64,000 bases of DNA from Aerococcus viridans (lineage in GTDB: Bacteria > Bacillota > Bacilli > Lactobacillales > Aerococcaceae), in the NCBI RefSeq assembly GCF_001543285.1, contig NZ_CP014164.1, positions 1,488,001 through 1,552,000 on the forward strand, given 5' to 3'. The notes beneath the pieces are model-generated. The model saw nothing but the letters and a program-made list of their open reading frames with translations. It was not told the DNA's origin and made no database searches. Position numbers and translations under genes: made by a program. Numbering within the stretch: position 1 is the first letter of the stretch; each line of letters starts with the position of its first letter. This document shows, piece after piece, positions 56,439 through 64,000 of the stretch.

Positions 56439-57071
56439 TCACAGTCCAATATAATAAAAATGTGGATGTAATCTTTTAAATTCTGTTTTATCGAAACGAA
56501 TTATATTTTCCACCAACTCATGTACGTTTTTCCCCGCAAAAAAAGAGCAGACACTCATCTGCTCCTGAAATTTGAATTCAGTATCAAATAAATAAGCAAA
56601 TAATCTTCTTGCATAGGTATCGGCGATAAATGCTACTTGGTCAAAGACAAATACTAATAGAACGTCCGCGGTTTCTTGCCCTATCCCGTGAATTTTTAAG
56701 AGTTCTGATCTAAGATGTTGACCATAGTTTAGTGCAATTTCAGCGAATTACCAATTTTGATTTTGAAACCAACGAAATGTTTCCTGAATAGCACGTGATT
56801 TATTTTTATAAAAGCCTGATGGTTGAATGAGGAATTGTAAGTCTTCGTCACTTAGTCCTAATATTTGATCTGGTATAAAGTCCGTAGTTTGTTTCAACCG
56901 TTCCAGTGATTTTTCAACATTTCGCCAATTGGTATTTTGAACTAAGATTGCACCTAGGATAATTTCAGCTTTTGTATCTGGTGGCCATTTACCGACATCT
57001 GGGAATGTAGTTTTTAACTTTTCATAAATGGCTTGTGTTTGATTAGCTGATACCTTGAAATCATTTGTCAT
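56439..57071 (-). pseudogene. Endonuclease III-like HhH-GPD DNA glycosylase with a stop codon
   Basis: The frame starts MTNDFKVSANQTQAIYEKLK and shows the HhH-GPD helices (ILGAILVQNTNWRNVEKSLE, FLIQPSGFYKNKSRAIQE). A TAA at 56748-56750 follows FQNQNW. The same frame then gives the helix-hairpin-helix LLKIHGIGQETADVLL and the catalytic-aspartate block VAFIADTYARRLFAYLF. A terminator hairpin at 56538-56564 lies inside this extension, so the original 3' end is probably lost or altered. The ogt gene overlaps its start by 11 bases. Base-excision repair was the likely role. Confidence 0.75.
56538..56564 (-). terminator. Rho-independent terminator of the ogt/DNA glycosylase unit
   Basis: GAGCAGA and TCTGCTC flank a 6-base loop and are followed by T7 on the minus strand. 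It is a strong terminator for the leftward repair genes. Confidence 0.9.
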
Positions 57072-57573
57072 CAGTTAAATAACCTTCTAATTTAAGCAAA
57101 GCTATTTTACGGTCGATACCACCTGCATAGCCAGTTAGATCACCATTTGTGCCTACTACACGATGGCAAGGGACAATAATCGAAATGGGGTTACGCCCAA
57201 CTGCGCCACCTACAGCTCTTGCAGAACCTCTGCCCTTACTTTGACGAGTAGCGACATTCTCAGCTAACTCTTGATAGGTAATCGTTTGGCCGTAGGGTAC
57301 TTTCTGTAATTCAGACCAGACTTCTTGCTGGTAAGCTGTACCTTGAAGGTTTAATGGTAACTTTGATGGTTGTGGGTTTTCTCCATTAAAGTAGGCAGTC
57401 AACCAAGCTTTAGTCTGTTGAATGATTGGATGTTGATGATCAACTGCTACCTGGCCTAAATCAAAGCCCGCACCAAAATGTGCCTGGTCTTCAAACCATA
57501 CGCCAATAAGACCATGGTCATTTGCTAATATAGTGATGTCCCCTAATTTAGATTGAAAAATGCTTTTTAGCAT
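57061..57573 (-). CDS. ogt: Methylated-DNA-protein-cysteine S-methyltransferase
   Basis: The suicidal DNA-repair enzyme removes alkyl groups from O6-alkylguanine. The active-site block ISIIVPCHRVVGTNGDLTGY contains the acceptor cysteine. The DNA-binding part reads GTAYQQEVWSELQKVPYGQT and the arginine finger region RGSARAVGGAVGRNP. ATG at 57573 follows a GGAAGTGA site and gives about 170 residues. It is coupled to the broken glycosylase gene downstream. Confidence 0.9.
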   Translation of the reverse strand: MLKSIFQSKLGDITILANDHGLIGVWFEDQAHFGAGFDLGQVAVDHQHPIIQQTKAWLTAYFNGENPQPSKLPLNLQGTAYQQEVWSELQKVPYGQTITYQELAENVATRQSKGRGSARAVGGAVGRNPISIIVPCHRVVGTNGDLTGYAGGIDRKIALLKLEGYLTDDK

Positions 57574-57652
57574 ATCTTTCACTTCCCTTTTTTCAATATA
57601 TCTTGTGGTCATCATTATACTAGGAAAACTTGCCAGAGAACATCAAGAATAT

Positions 57653-58050
57653 TTATTTAGCAAAAATCGCGTGTACTGTATCAATTAATAATTTCTTGAT
57701 ATAGTAGCCTGATTGAACTAATGTACTGAATCTTTGCGCATTATCTCGTGATTGGACATAGCGATTTGCATCCATATCCGCAATCACTTGTTTTGCTTCA
57801 TCTAAATCACGAACGACTATCCCGAGGTCATTCTCTTCAATAATGGCACGATTGGATAGATTTTCTGGGATGATCACTGGAATACCAGCAGCCAAATAAG
57901 TCCCTAATTTATAGCTATTGCATAGTGCAAAATATTCTTTAATCGGAATCCATCTTGCTTGAGCTCGAATGCCCATTGGGCTTGTACTTTTCGTGGAGTT
58001 TTTTCTGGTTTTCCCGAAAAGTTCTCAACTTTTTTAGGTGGATAGGTTAC
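57653..58050 (-). pseudogene. C-terminal half of a Gtf3-like glycosyltransferase, cut by IS3
   Basis: The remaining frame reads KEYFALCNSYKLGTYLAAGI and then PVIIPENLSNRAIIEENDLG, ending in a helical tail. These are the donor-binding blocks of Gtf3/galactofuranosyltransferase-type enzymes that modify surface glycoproteins or capsules. The 5' half is missing. Between about 57977 and 58050 another frame shows PKKVENFSGKPEKTP, consistent with the preceding part of the same gene after a frameshift. The IS3 element at 58053 ends the homology. Confidence 0.7.
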
Positions 58051-58112
58051 ACTGAGTTGGACAGAAAAGATAAGGTGTGTATACTAAAAGAAACACACTG
58101 GAGGAATCTATC

Positions 58113-58406
<294 letters not shown>

Positions 58407-58441
58407 TCAAAGCAAACAAACATAAGTATTCTATATCAGCG

Positions 58442-59326
58442 ATGTGCCGTGCCCTCAAAATTAACAGAGGATCTTATTATTATGAAGCCAAAAAGAAAGA
58501 AAGTGAATCAGAACTCGAACAAGCAATCATTGAAGAATTCGCAAGAAGTAATAATGCGTTCGGCACGCGGAAATTGAAACCTGTACTTGAAAAGAGAGGT
58601 TTTACTGTCTCTCGCCGTCGTATCGGTCGTATAATGAAAAAATTCCATCTCGTCTCAAAATATAACCGGCCGTCTTACAAACCCCAGAGAACCGGTGTTA
58701 ATCAAGCTAGAATCGAAAACATCCTGAACCGTGAGTTCTCACAAGAAGAGCCGATGAAAGTGATCGTCACGGATTTGACTTACGTCAAAGTAGCTACTAA
58801 GTGGTTTTATGTATGTTTTATCCTTGATTTATTTAATCGTGAAATCATTGGTTATTCCGCTGGACCGCATAAGACCGCTGACTTAGTCATGCAGGCCCTG
58901 GCGACAGTTAAGGGCGATCTACATATGGTGAACACTTTTCATACCGATCGAGGAAAAGAATTTGATAACCATACGATCGATGAATTATTGGATACCTTTG
59001 ACATTGAACGCTCGTTAAGTAGAAAAGGAAATCCGTATGACAATGCCGTAGCGGAATCGACATATAAATCGTTTAAGTTTGAATTTGTCTACGACAATCG
59101 ATTCGATACACTCTATGAACTGCAGGTCCAACTTATGGACTACGTCCATTGGTGGAATAATTTCCGTCCGCATGGCGCACTAAACTACGAATCTCCCATA
59201 GACTATCGTAAAACTTGGGAAGAAGAACAGTCTGAAAATGGAAGAGATAAGTCATTCGTCTATCGGTCGGCCACTGAGTCAAAACAGTATGAGGCCAGGA
59301 CGGAAAGGGTGGTCTTGCCCTTGTAG
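58442..59326 (+). CDS. IS3-family OrfB transposase
   Basis: A 294-residue frame opening RALKINRGSYYYEAKKKESE. Catalytic blocks are VIVTDLTYVKVATKWFYVCF (D), NTFHTDRGKEFDNHTID (D) and GNPYDNAVAESTYKSFKFEF (E). The block VHWWNNFRPHGALNYESPID ends the rve domain. It is probably made as an OrfAB fusion. The frame is intact. Confidence 0.9.
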   Translation: MCRALKINRGSYYYEAKKKESESELEQAIIEEFARSNNAFGTRKLKPVLEKRGFTVSRRRIGRIMKKFHLVSKYNRPSYKPQRTGVNQARIENILNREFSQEEPMKVIVTDLTYVKVATKWFYVCFILDLFNREIIGYSAGPHKTADLVMQALATVKGDLHMVNTFHTDRGKEFDNHTIDELLDTFDIERSLSRKGNPYDNAVAESTYKSFKFEFVYDNRFDTLYELQVQLMDYVHWWNNFRPHGALNYESPIDYRKTWEEEQSENGRDKSFVYRSATESKQYEARTERVVLPL

Positions 59327-59902
59327 TCGTGGACACAGACTGTTACATTAATTAGCCGATCGATTGAACGAAAGGCTTCCGCCATTCGGTTGAGAGAGGC
59401 AAAAAGAACGTGAACTTAATTATCTTTTACACTTTATATTTTCTGTTCAATAATGTGTTGACATTCCAAGGTAAGCTACCTCAAGTCTAAGTAGTTCGTT
59501 CTCTCGCTCTAATGCTTTTTCACGTGTTAAATCTTTTTCTTCACTCTTTTTAGATTTTCGAGGTTTCTTTGTCATTGAAGGTCTCCTCTTTAACTTTAGT
59601 TTTAGGCCTTCTATTCCTTGTTCATTAAATGCTTTCCTCCAACTATAAATTAATGCAGGATTATTCATTTTAAATTGATTTGCAGTTTCTTGAAAAGAAG
59701 CCCCTGTTTCTAACATGAATTTTACAGTATCTAATTTAAATTGAACAGTGTATGTTTCCTTACCGCTCTTTCGTTTTAAACCCTCTATCCCTAAGGATTT
59801 ATAGGTTCTAACCCATTGTTTTAACGGTGATGAAGAGGGCATACCATATTTGCTTGCTAGTAATTTGTATCCTAGATTAGTATTTAAATACTCAGTAACG
59901 AG

Positions 59903-61226
59903 GATAAAGTCCATATAATTGTGTAAAAGATAAAAGGCCATGTAACAGCCCTTTTACGGTACAATGTTTTTAACCACAAAAACATACCCAGGAGGACGTT
60001 ACATGACCCAAGTACATTTTACACTGAACAACGAAGAGGTTCAAAGTATTATTGAACATTCGGTAAAAGATGAAGTTTCTAAAAATATTTTGACCACTGT
60101 TTTCAACCAATTGATGGAAAATCAACGAACAGAATATATTCAAGCCGATGACTATGAACGTTCAGAAAGTCGTCAGAGTCAAAGAAATGGCTATTATGAG
60201 CGAGACTTTACGACTCGTGTGGGCACACTCGAGTTAAAAGTGCCTAGAACACGTGATGGTGAATTTTCACCGACGGTGTTTGAGCGTTATCAGCGAAATG
60301 AAAAGGCACTGCTCGCTTCAATGCTTGAGATGTATGTTTCAGGCGTTTCGACACGTAAAGTTTCAAAGATTGTTGAAGAGCTATGTGGAAAATCGGTATC
60401 GAAATCTTTTGTTTCTAGCCTGACTGAGCAGTTAGACCCGATGGTCAACGAATGGCAGAACCGTTCACTCTCAGGTACGAGTTATCCTTATCTGATGACT
60501 GATGTTCTCTACATAAAAGTCCGTGAGGACCATCGAGTGCTTTCTAAAAGCTGCCATATTGCGATCGGGATAACAGAAGGTGGTGATCGTGAAATCATTG
60601 GCTTCATGATCCAAAATGAAGAAAGTGATGACACATGGTCCATCTTCTTTGAATACTTAAAAGAACGCGGTCTACAGGGGACAGAACTCATCATTTCTGA
60701 TGCCCATAAAGGCCTAGTGTCTGCAATTCGTAAGTCATTTACCAACGCGAGTTGGCAGAGATGCCAGGTCCATTTTTTAAGAAACATCTTCAGTTCCATT
60801 CCAAAAAAGAATTCAAAACCGTTTAGAGAAGCAGTAAAAGCGATCTTTAAGTTTACGGATATTGAACTCGCTCGAACAGCTAAGAATGCCTTAGTCGGTG
60901 AATATATCGACCAGTCTAAATATACAAAAGCTTGCGAAACATTGGATAATGGCTTCGAAGATGCCTTTCAATACACGGTTATCGGAAATGGTCACAATCG
61001 GCTAAAAAGCACCAACCTTCTTGAACGACTGAACCAGGAAGTCCGCAGAAGAGAAAAGATTATTCGGATTTTTCCCAACCGAACGTCTGCCAATCGATTA
61101 ATTGGAGCTGTCCTTATAGACCTTCATGACGAATGGCTCAGTTCTACAAGAAAATATATTAAGTTTGATCAATGAGAGACCGGTAAAACATTGTATAGTA
61201 TTTTACACAGGATTATGGACTTGACT
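59903..61226 (+). mobile_element. IS256-family element, copy 2, complete with target duplication
   Basis: The 1,324-bp element has the same ends as copy 1 at 33433-34756 but the opposite orientation. It is flanked by GTAACGAG at 59895-59902 and 61227-61234. It sits inside an IS3 orfA. Confidence 0.95.
60003..61175 (+). CDS. IS256-family (MULE-type) transposase, copy 2
   Basis: The 390-residue product is identical to that of copy 1, including the aspartates in YPYLMTDVLYIKVRE and ELIISDAHKGLVSAIR and the glutamate in STNLLERLNQEVRR. The AGGAGG site at about 59991 fits ATG 60003. Identity between copies implies recent transposition or gene conversion. Confidence 0.95.
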   Translation: MTQVHFTLNNEEVQSIIEHSVKDEVSKNILTTVFNQLMENQRTEYIQADDYERSESRQSQRNGYYERDFTTRVGTLELKVPRTRDGEFSPTVFERYQRNEKALLASMLEMYVSGVSTRKVSKIVEELCGKSVSKSFVSSLTEQLDPMVNEWQNRSLSGTSYPYLMTDVLYIKVREDHRVLSKSCHIAIGITEGGDREIIGFMIQNEESDDTWSIFFEYLKERGLQGTELIISDAHKGLVSAIRKSFTNASWQRCQVHFLRNIFSSIPKKNSKPFREAVKAIFKFTDIELARTAKNALVGEYIDQSKYTKACETLDNGFEDAFQYTVIGNGHNRLKSTNLLERLNQEVRRREKIIRIFPNRTSANRLIGAVLIDLHDEWLSSTRKYIKFDQ

Positions 61227-61274
61227 GTAACGAGCTTAATTTTAAATTTTTCAGTATATTTAGACATAAAAACA

Positions 61275-61312
61275 CCCCCAAAAGTTAGTTTTATAACTCT
61301 AACTTTTGGGGG
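61275..61312. repeat. Perfect 14-bp inverted repeat at the tip of the truncated IS150-like element
   Basis: CCCCCAAAAGTTAG and CTAACTTTTGGGGG flank a 10-base loop. It is nearly the same sequence as the hairpin at 51312-51348, although the two OrfA proteins differ. The element tip is near 61321. Confidence 0.85.
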
Positions 61313-61398
61313 TAATGTCCAAACAAGGTCTAGGAAATGTTCTTTTACCACTACTGATCTATCGTCTTGCCCTTTATCTATCTAATCATGCTTTCATT

Positions 61399-62094
61399 TC
61401 AAACCATCCGTACATCCTTAGTCGTATCAGGATTTTCTCTTAAGGTTAAGACCCCATCATTCATTTCATAGACTTTATCGCATTGGTCTATTAAACGAAG
61501 ATCGTGTGTAACCATGATAGTTGTTTTATTTTGTTGTTTGGTCATTTTGGCCAAGACATCCACCACATCCATCGCACGTTTAGAGTCTAGGCTTGCTGTT
61601 GGTTCGTCGGCAAATATAATTGAAGGATTATTATATAAGGCGCGCGCAATTGCTACACGCTGCTTTTCCCCCCCAGATATTTGCTCTGGAAATTTATTTT
61701 TTAATTTTTCAATACCTAGTAGTTCCAATAAATCTAATGGGCTTTTCTCTTTTTTAGATAGTTTATCGACTAATTTCAATTGATCAGATACTTTTAGGAA
61801 TGGAATAAGATTTGACGCTTGCAAGATAAAACCTACTTCTTCAAAACGAATGCGCGCCCGCTCTTTTTCTTTCTTTTCACTAAAAGGTTTATCGTTAATC
61901 ATTACCCTACCTTGTGTTGGTTCCTGTAAGCCGGCAGCAATACTTAAAAAGGTACTTTTTCCTGAACCGGATGGCCCGATAATAGCAATAAATTCACCTT
62001 TCTCTGCTGTAAATGACGTTTCTTCAAGGGCCACAATTTCGGTATCCCCATCTTTAAATTTTTTCTGTACATTTTCAATTGTTAATACACTCAT
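61399..62094 (-). CDS. ABC exporter ATPase, HrtA-like
   Basis: The 231-residue ATPase has Walker A IGPSGSGKSTFLSI, Q-loop FILQASNLIPFLKV, signature EQISGGEKQRVAIARAL, Walker B IIFADEPTASLD and the H-loop MVTHDLRLI. The subgroup pattern (RFEEVGFILQASNLIP, then LKLVDKLSKKE) resembles HrtA of the heme-efflux pump HrtBA. It follows its permease by 9 bases. Substrate is inferred only from this similarity; MacB/LolD-type pumps for peptides are the alternative. Confidence 0.8.
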   Translation of the reverse strand: MSVLTIENVQKKFKDGDTEIVALEETSFTAEKGEFIAIIGPSGSGKSTFLSIAAGLQEPTQGRVMINDKPFSEKKEKERARIRFEEVGFILQASNLIPFLKVSDQLKLVDKLSKKEKSPLDLLELLGIEKLKNKFPEQISGGEKQRVAIARALYNNPSIIFADEPTASLDSKRAMDVVDVLAKMTKQQNKTTIMVTHDLRLIDQCDKVYEMNDGVLTLRENPDTTKDVRMV

Positions 62095-62103
62095 AATGAC
62101 CTC

Positions 62104-63219
62104 CTAGGCGATTGCTCTTGCTGGATCAACGTTCACTATTGTTTTCACTGAGAATAAGGCACCAATTAATGAACAAAGTAAAATCAAGCCACCGACTGCT
62201 ATAAAGAACAGCCAATTGATTTGGGTTGGCACTTGAGCTGGTAGGAAATAGATGCTCAAAATGGTCACCGCAACACCTAGTACTAGACCAATTAATGTAA
62301 GGATAATGGTTTGTACAACCACAGAACGACCAATTGTGCCTGTTGAAATACCTTGAGCTTTCATCACACCGAATACGTCAATTTTTTGAATAGTAAGTAC
62401 GTAAATAAAAATACCAATCACAACTGCTGCAATTAAAATTAAAAAGCCAATCATGAAAATAAATGTGAGTAACTGTGCGCTATATCCTGGTAAATTATTG
62501 ATAAAATCTGCCGTTGACCATATTTCCAGATTATCAGGTAAATCTGTTGCTTCACCACGTACGACAATAGCATTAATTATTTGATTATCCGCTTCTTGCC
62601 CTAATTCACCTTCAGGCATTTGGCTATTATCTGATGTATTCGATGTATTCAACGAAGCGTCTTGGATGTTTCTAAAAGCATTTTGTGTGATATGAACCAT
62701 CGGCGCAATACTATATTTCGTATTTGTCGTTAATCCCACAACTTCAAACGCTTGTCCTTCAATCGTTACAGTAGCCCCTATTCCTAGGCCATATTGTTTA
62801 GTTAGACTATCGTCGATTAAAGCTTCATTATCAGCGTTCACCTGACGACCTTCAGTCACTTTAGGTGCAATAAAGTCATCAAATTGGATACCAAATAGGG
62901 AAATAGATAGTTGTTCATCACTTTCGATATCATCTGAATGCATATTGGTTGGCATTTGTAGTAATGAAGCTTTATTATCTGAATCAACCGCATCATAATC
63001 TTCTTCATCTATATTAGAGCGACTCATTGTCCCATCTGCTTCTTCTGTCAAAATGATTTGGTCAGCTTGCCATTGGTCAATCCCCACTCGACTCTCCATC
63101 GCTAGGCCATAAGCCAAACTAATTAAGAAAAAAACCAAAAAGGCAATCAAAAACATTACCCCAACAACCAAACTATACTTCTTCTTTGCATATAATATTT
63201 CTTTAATGGCTAAAAACAT
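62104..63219 (-). CDS. ABC exporter permease (FtsX domain), HrtB-like
   Basis: About 371 residues. The first membrane segment (VVGVMFLIAFLVFFLISLAY) is followed by an extracellular domain of about 200 residues. Three more segments form the FtsX module (TFIFMIGFLILIAAVVIGIF, then VVQTIILTLIGLVLGVAV and a last one). The opening FLAIKEILYAKKKYSLVVG and WQADQIILTEEADG match HrtB-type permeases. ATG at 63219 follows GAGGAAGC. It forms an operon with the ATPase gene. Confidence 0.8.
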   Translation of the reverse strand: MFLAIKEILYAKKKYSLVVGVMFLIAFLVFFLISLAYGLAMESRVGIDQWQADQIILTEEADGTMSRSNIDEEDYDAVDSDNKASLLQMPTNMHSDDIESDEQLSISLFGIQFDDFIAPKVTEGRQVNADNEALIDDSLTKQYGLGIGATVTIEGQAFEVVGLTTNTKYSIAPMVHITQNAFRNIQDASLNTSNTSDNSQMPEGELGQEADNQIINAIVVRGEATDLPDNLEIWSTADFINNLPGYSAQLLTFIFMIGFLILIAAVVIGIFIYVLTIQKIDVFGVMKAQGISTGTIGRSVVVQTIILTLIGLVLGVAVTILSIYFLPAQVPTQINWLFFIAVGGLILLCSLIGALFSVKTIVNVDPARAIA

Positions 63220-63325
63220 TCTTACTTGCTTCCTCTCTCTATCTGTTGAATCTAATTTTTCATCGTCAAAAATCCAACTATTAAGAATCCCCTTTAAAAT
63301 ATACGTCATACATCGGGACTAGCTT

Positions 63326-63688
<363 letters not shown>

Positions 63689-63722
63689 CTATAATATTAA
63701 ATAGAGAGGAGTTCATCTCATC

Positions 63723-64000
63723 ATGTCCTTAAAAGATTCTTCAAGCAGAAGTCGTATTATTGAAGTTGCACGAAATATGTTTATGTCAAGTGGTTATAAG
63801 GCTACCTCTACTAGAATGATTGCGAAAGAAGTTGGGATTACACAACCAAACTTATATTATCATTTTAAAAACAAGGAAAGTCTTTATCTTGGGGTTTTAG
63901 ATGAAATAGGTGGAGAAGTATACACTGACCTATTGGCGATTGTTGAAAATGACCAACTTGATCTAACTGGTAAACTATTACAAATGTCTTATTATCTACA
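63723..64000 (+). CDS. TetR/AcrR-type transcription regulator, 3' end outside window
   Basis: The first 92 residues are visible. The N-terminal HTH is complete: RIIEVARNMFMSSGYKATST, then MIAKEVGITQPNLYYHFKNK, the classic TetR DNA-binding signature. The ligand-binding domain starts (YLGVLDEIGGEVYTDLLAIV) and runs off the edge. A GAGAGGAG site lies upstream. It is divergent from the ABC operon and likely represses it and itself through the ACTT-N3-AAGT sites. The ligand is unknown; heme or a lipid would suit the neighbours. Confidence 0.85.
   Translation, partial: MSLKDSSSRSRIIEVARNMFMSSGYKATSTRMIAKEVGITQPNLYYHFKNKESLYLGVLDEIGGEVYTDLLAIVENDQLDLTGKLLQMSYYL

Larger units (their letters stand above)
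59447..61267 (-). pseudogene. IS3 OrfA of another IS150-like element, split by IS256 and truncated
   Basis: The gene starts ATG at 61267 (MSKYTEKFKIKLVT), is interrupted by IS256 copy 2, and resumes at 59902 with VTEYLNTNLGYKLLASKYG. Taking out the IS256 and one 8-bp duplicate restores the frame. It keeps the two HTH regions (KLDTVKFMLETGASFQETAN) and coiled-coil start (ALERENELLRLEVAYL). It then ends after a few foreign residues at 59447, next to the other IS3 element. No orfB remains. Confidence 0.85.

Noticed and set aside
61169-61351. 60-codon minus-strand frame across the IS256 end
   Set aside because: It merges the IS256 tip, the short start of the interrupted IS3 orfA and the hairpin; only the orfA start at 61267 is real.

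Overview
The window reads as a chromosomal piece of a low-GC Gram-positive bacterium of the order Lactobacillales. The evidence is AT-rich DNA, strong AGGAGG-type ribosome sites, a WxL-associated (DUF916/DUF3324) cell-surface gene, Firmicute-type CpsC/CpsD capsule regulators and a staphyloxanthin-type crtN remnant. A carnobacterial or aerococcal relative would fit, but no marker gene allows a firm name.

Layout. 1-3.4 kb is insertion-sequence debris (a TnpB gene, a degenerate IS21, a stub of a second IS21). 3.4-9.2 kb is an accessory stretch: a YdcF-like protein, a broken NAD-binding protein, a truncated IS3 fused onto a headless DUF6076 gene, and a small minus-strand island with a stand-alone Mrr-like nuclease. 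A broken IS30 follows. 10.9-33.2 kb is surface-polysaccharide locus A, transcribed leftward: cpsC, cpsD, a dead initiating sugar transferase, an epimerase, glycosyltransferases, a frameshifted Wzy polymerase, rmlACBD (dTDP-L-rhamnose), a flippase and a pseudaminic-acid-type nonulosonate cluster. 33.4-39.4 kb is nested insertion sequences. 39.8-53.4 kb is locus B, also leftward: initiating sugar transferase, epimerase, five glycosyltransferases (one split by an IS3), Wzy, pyruvyl transferase, Wzx and an FrhB-like protein, ending in a clear terminator. An IS1380 sits between the apparent locus B promoter and its first gene. 55.1-61.3 kb is a graveyard: a WxL-associated pseudogene, an orphan type I-E CRISPR remnant, a broken DNA glycosylase, an intact ogt, a beheaded glycosyltransferase and nested IS3/IS256 copies. 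The right end carries an HrtBA-like ABC exporter, a crtN stub and a divergent TetR-type regulator with twin operator-like sites.

How it fits together. Locus A supplies dTDP-L-rhamnose and a CMP-activated nonulosonic acid; locus B makes a second, probably pyruvylated, polymer. Each locus has its own flippase and polymerase. The two loci share a paralogous initiating pair (sugar transferase plus epimerase). The copy in A is destroyed, so the copy in B may be the only working initiator here, and it now lies behind an IS1380. With a 5-bp-repeat frameshift in the locus A polymerase and an IS3 in a locus B glycosyltransferase, the surface polysaccharides look either switched or decaying.

Many lesions are single-base changes, some in homopolymers, so part of the pseudogene load could be sequencing error. 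The IS insertions cannot be explained that way, because several have clean target duplications. No new biochemical system is proven. The best leads are the variant nonulosonate cluster, the repeat-based wzy switch, the IS1380 capture of the locus B promoter, and the Mrr-like island.
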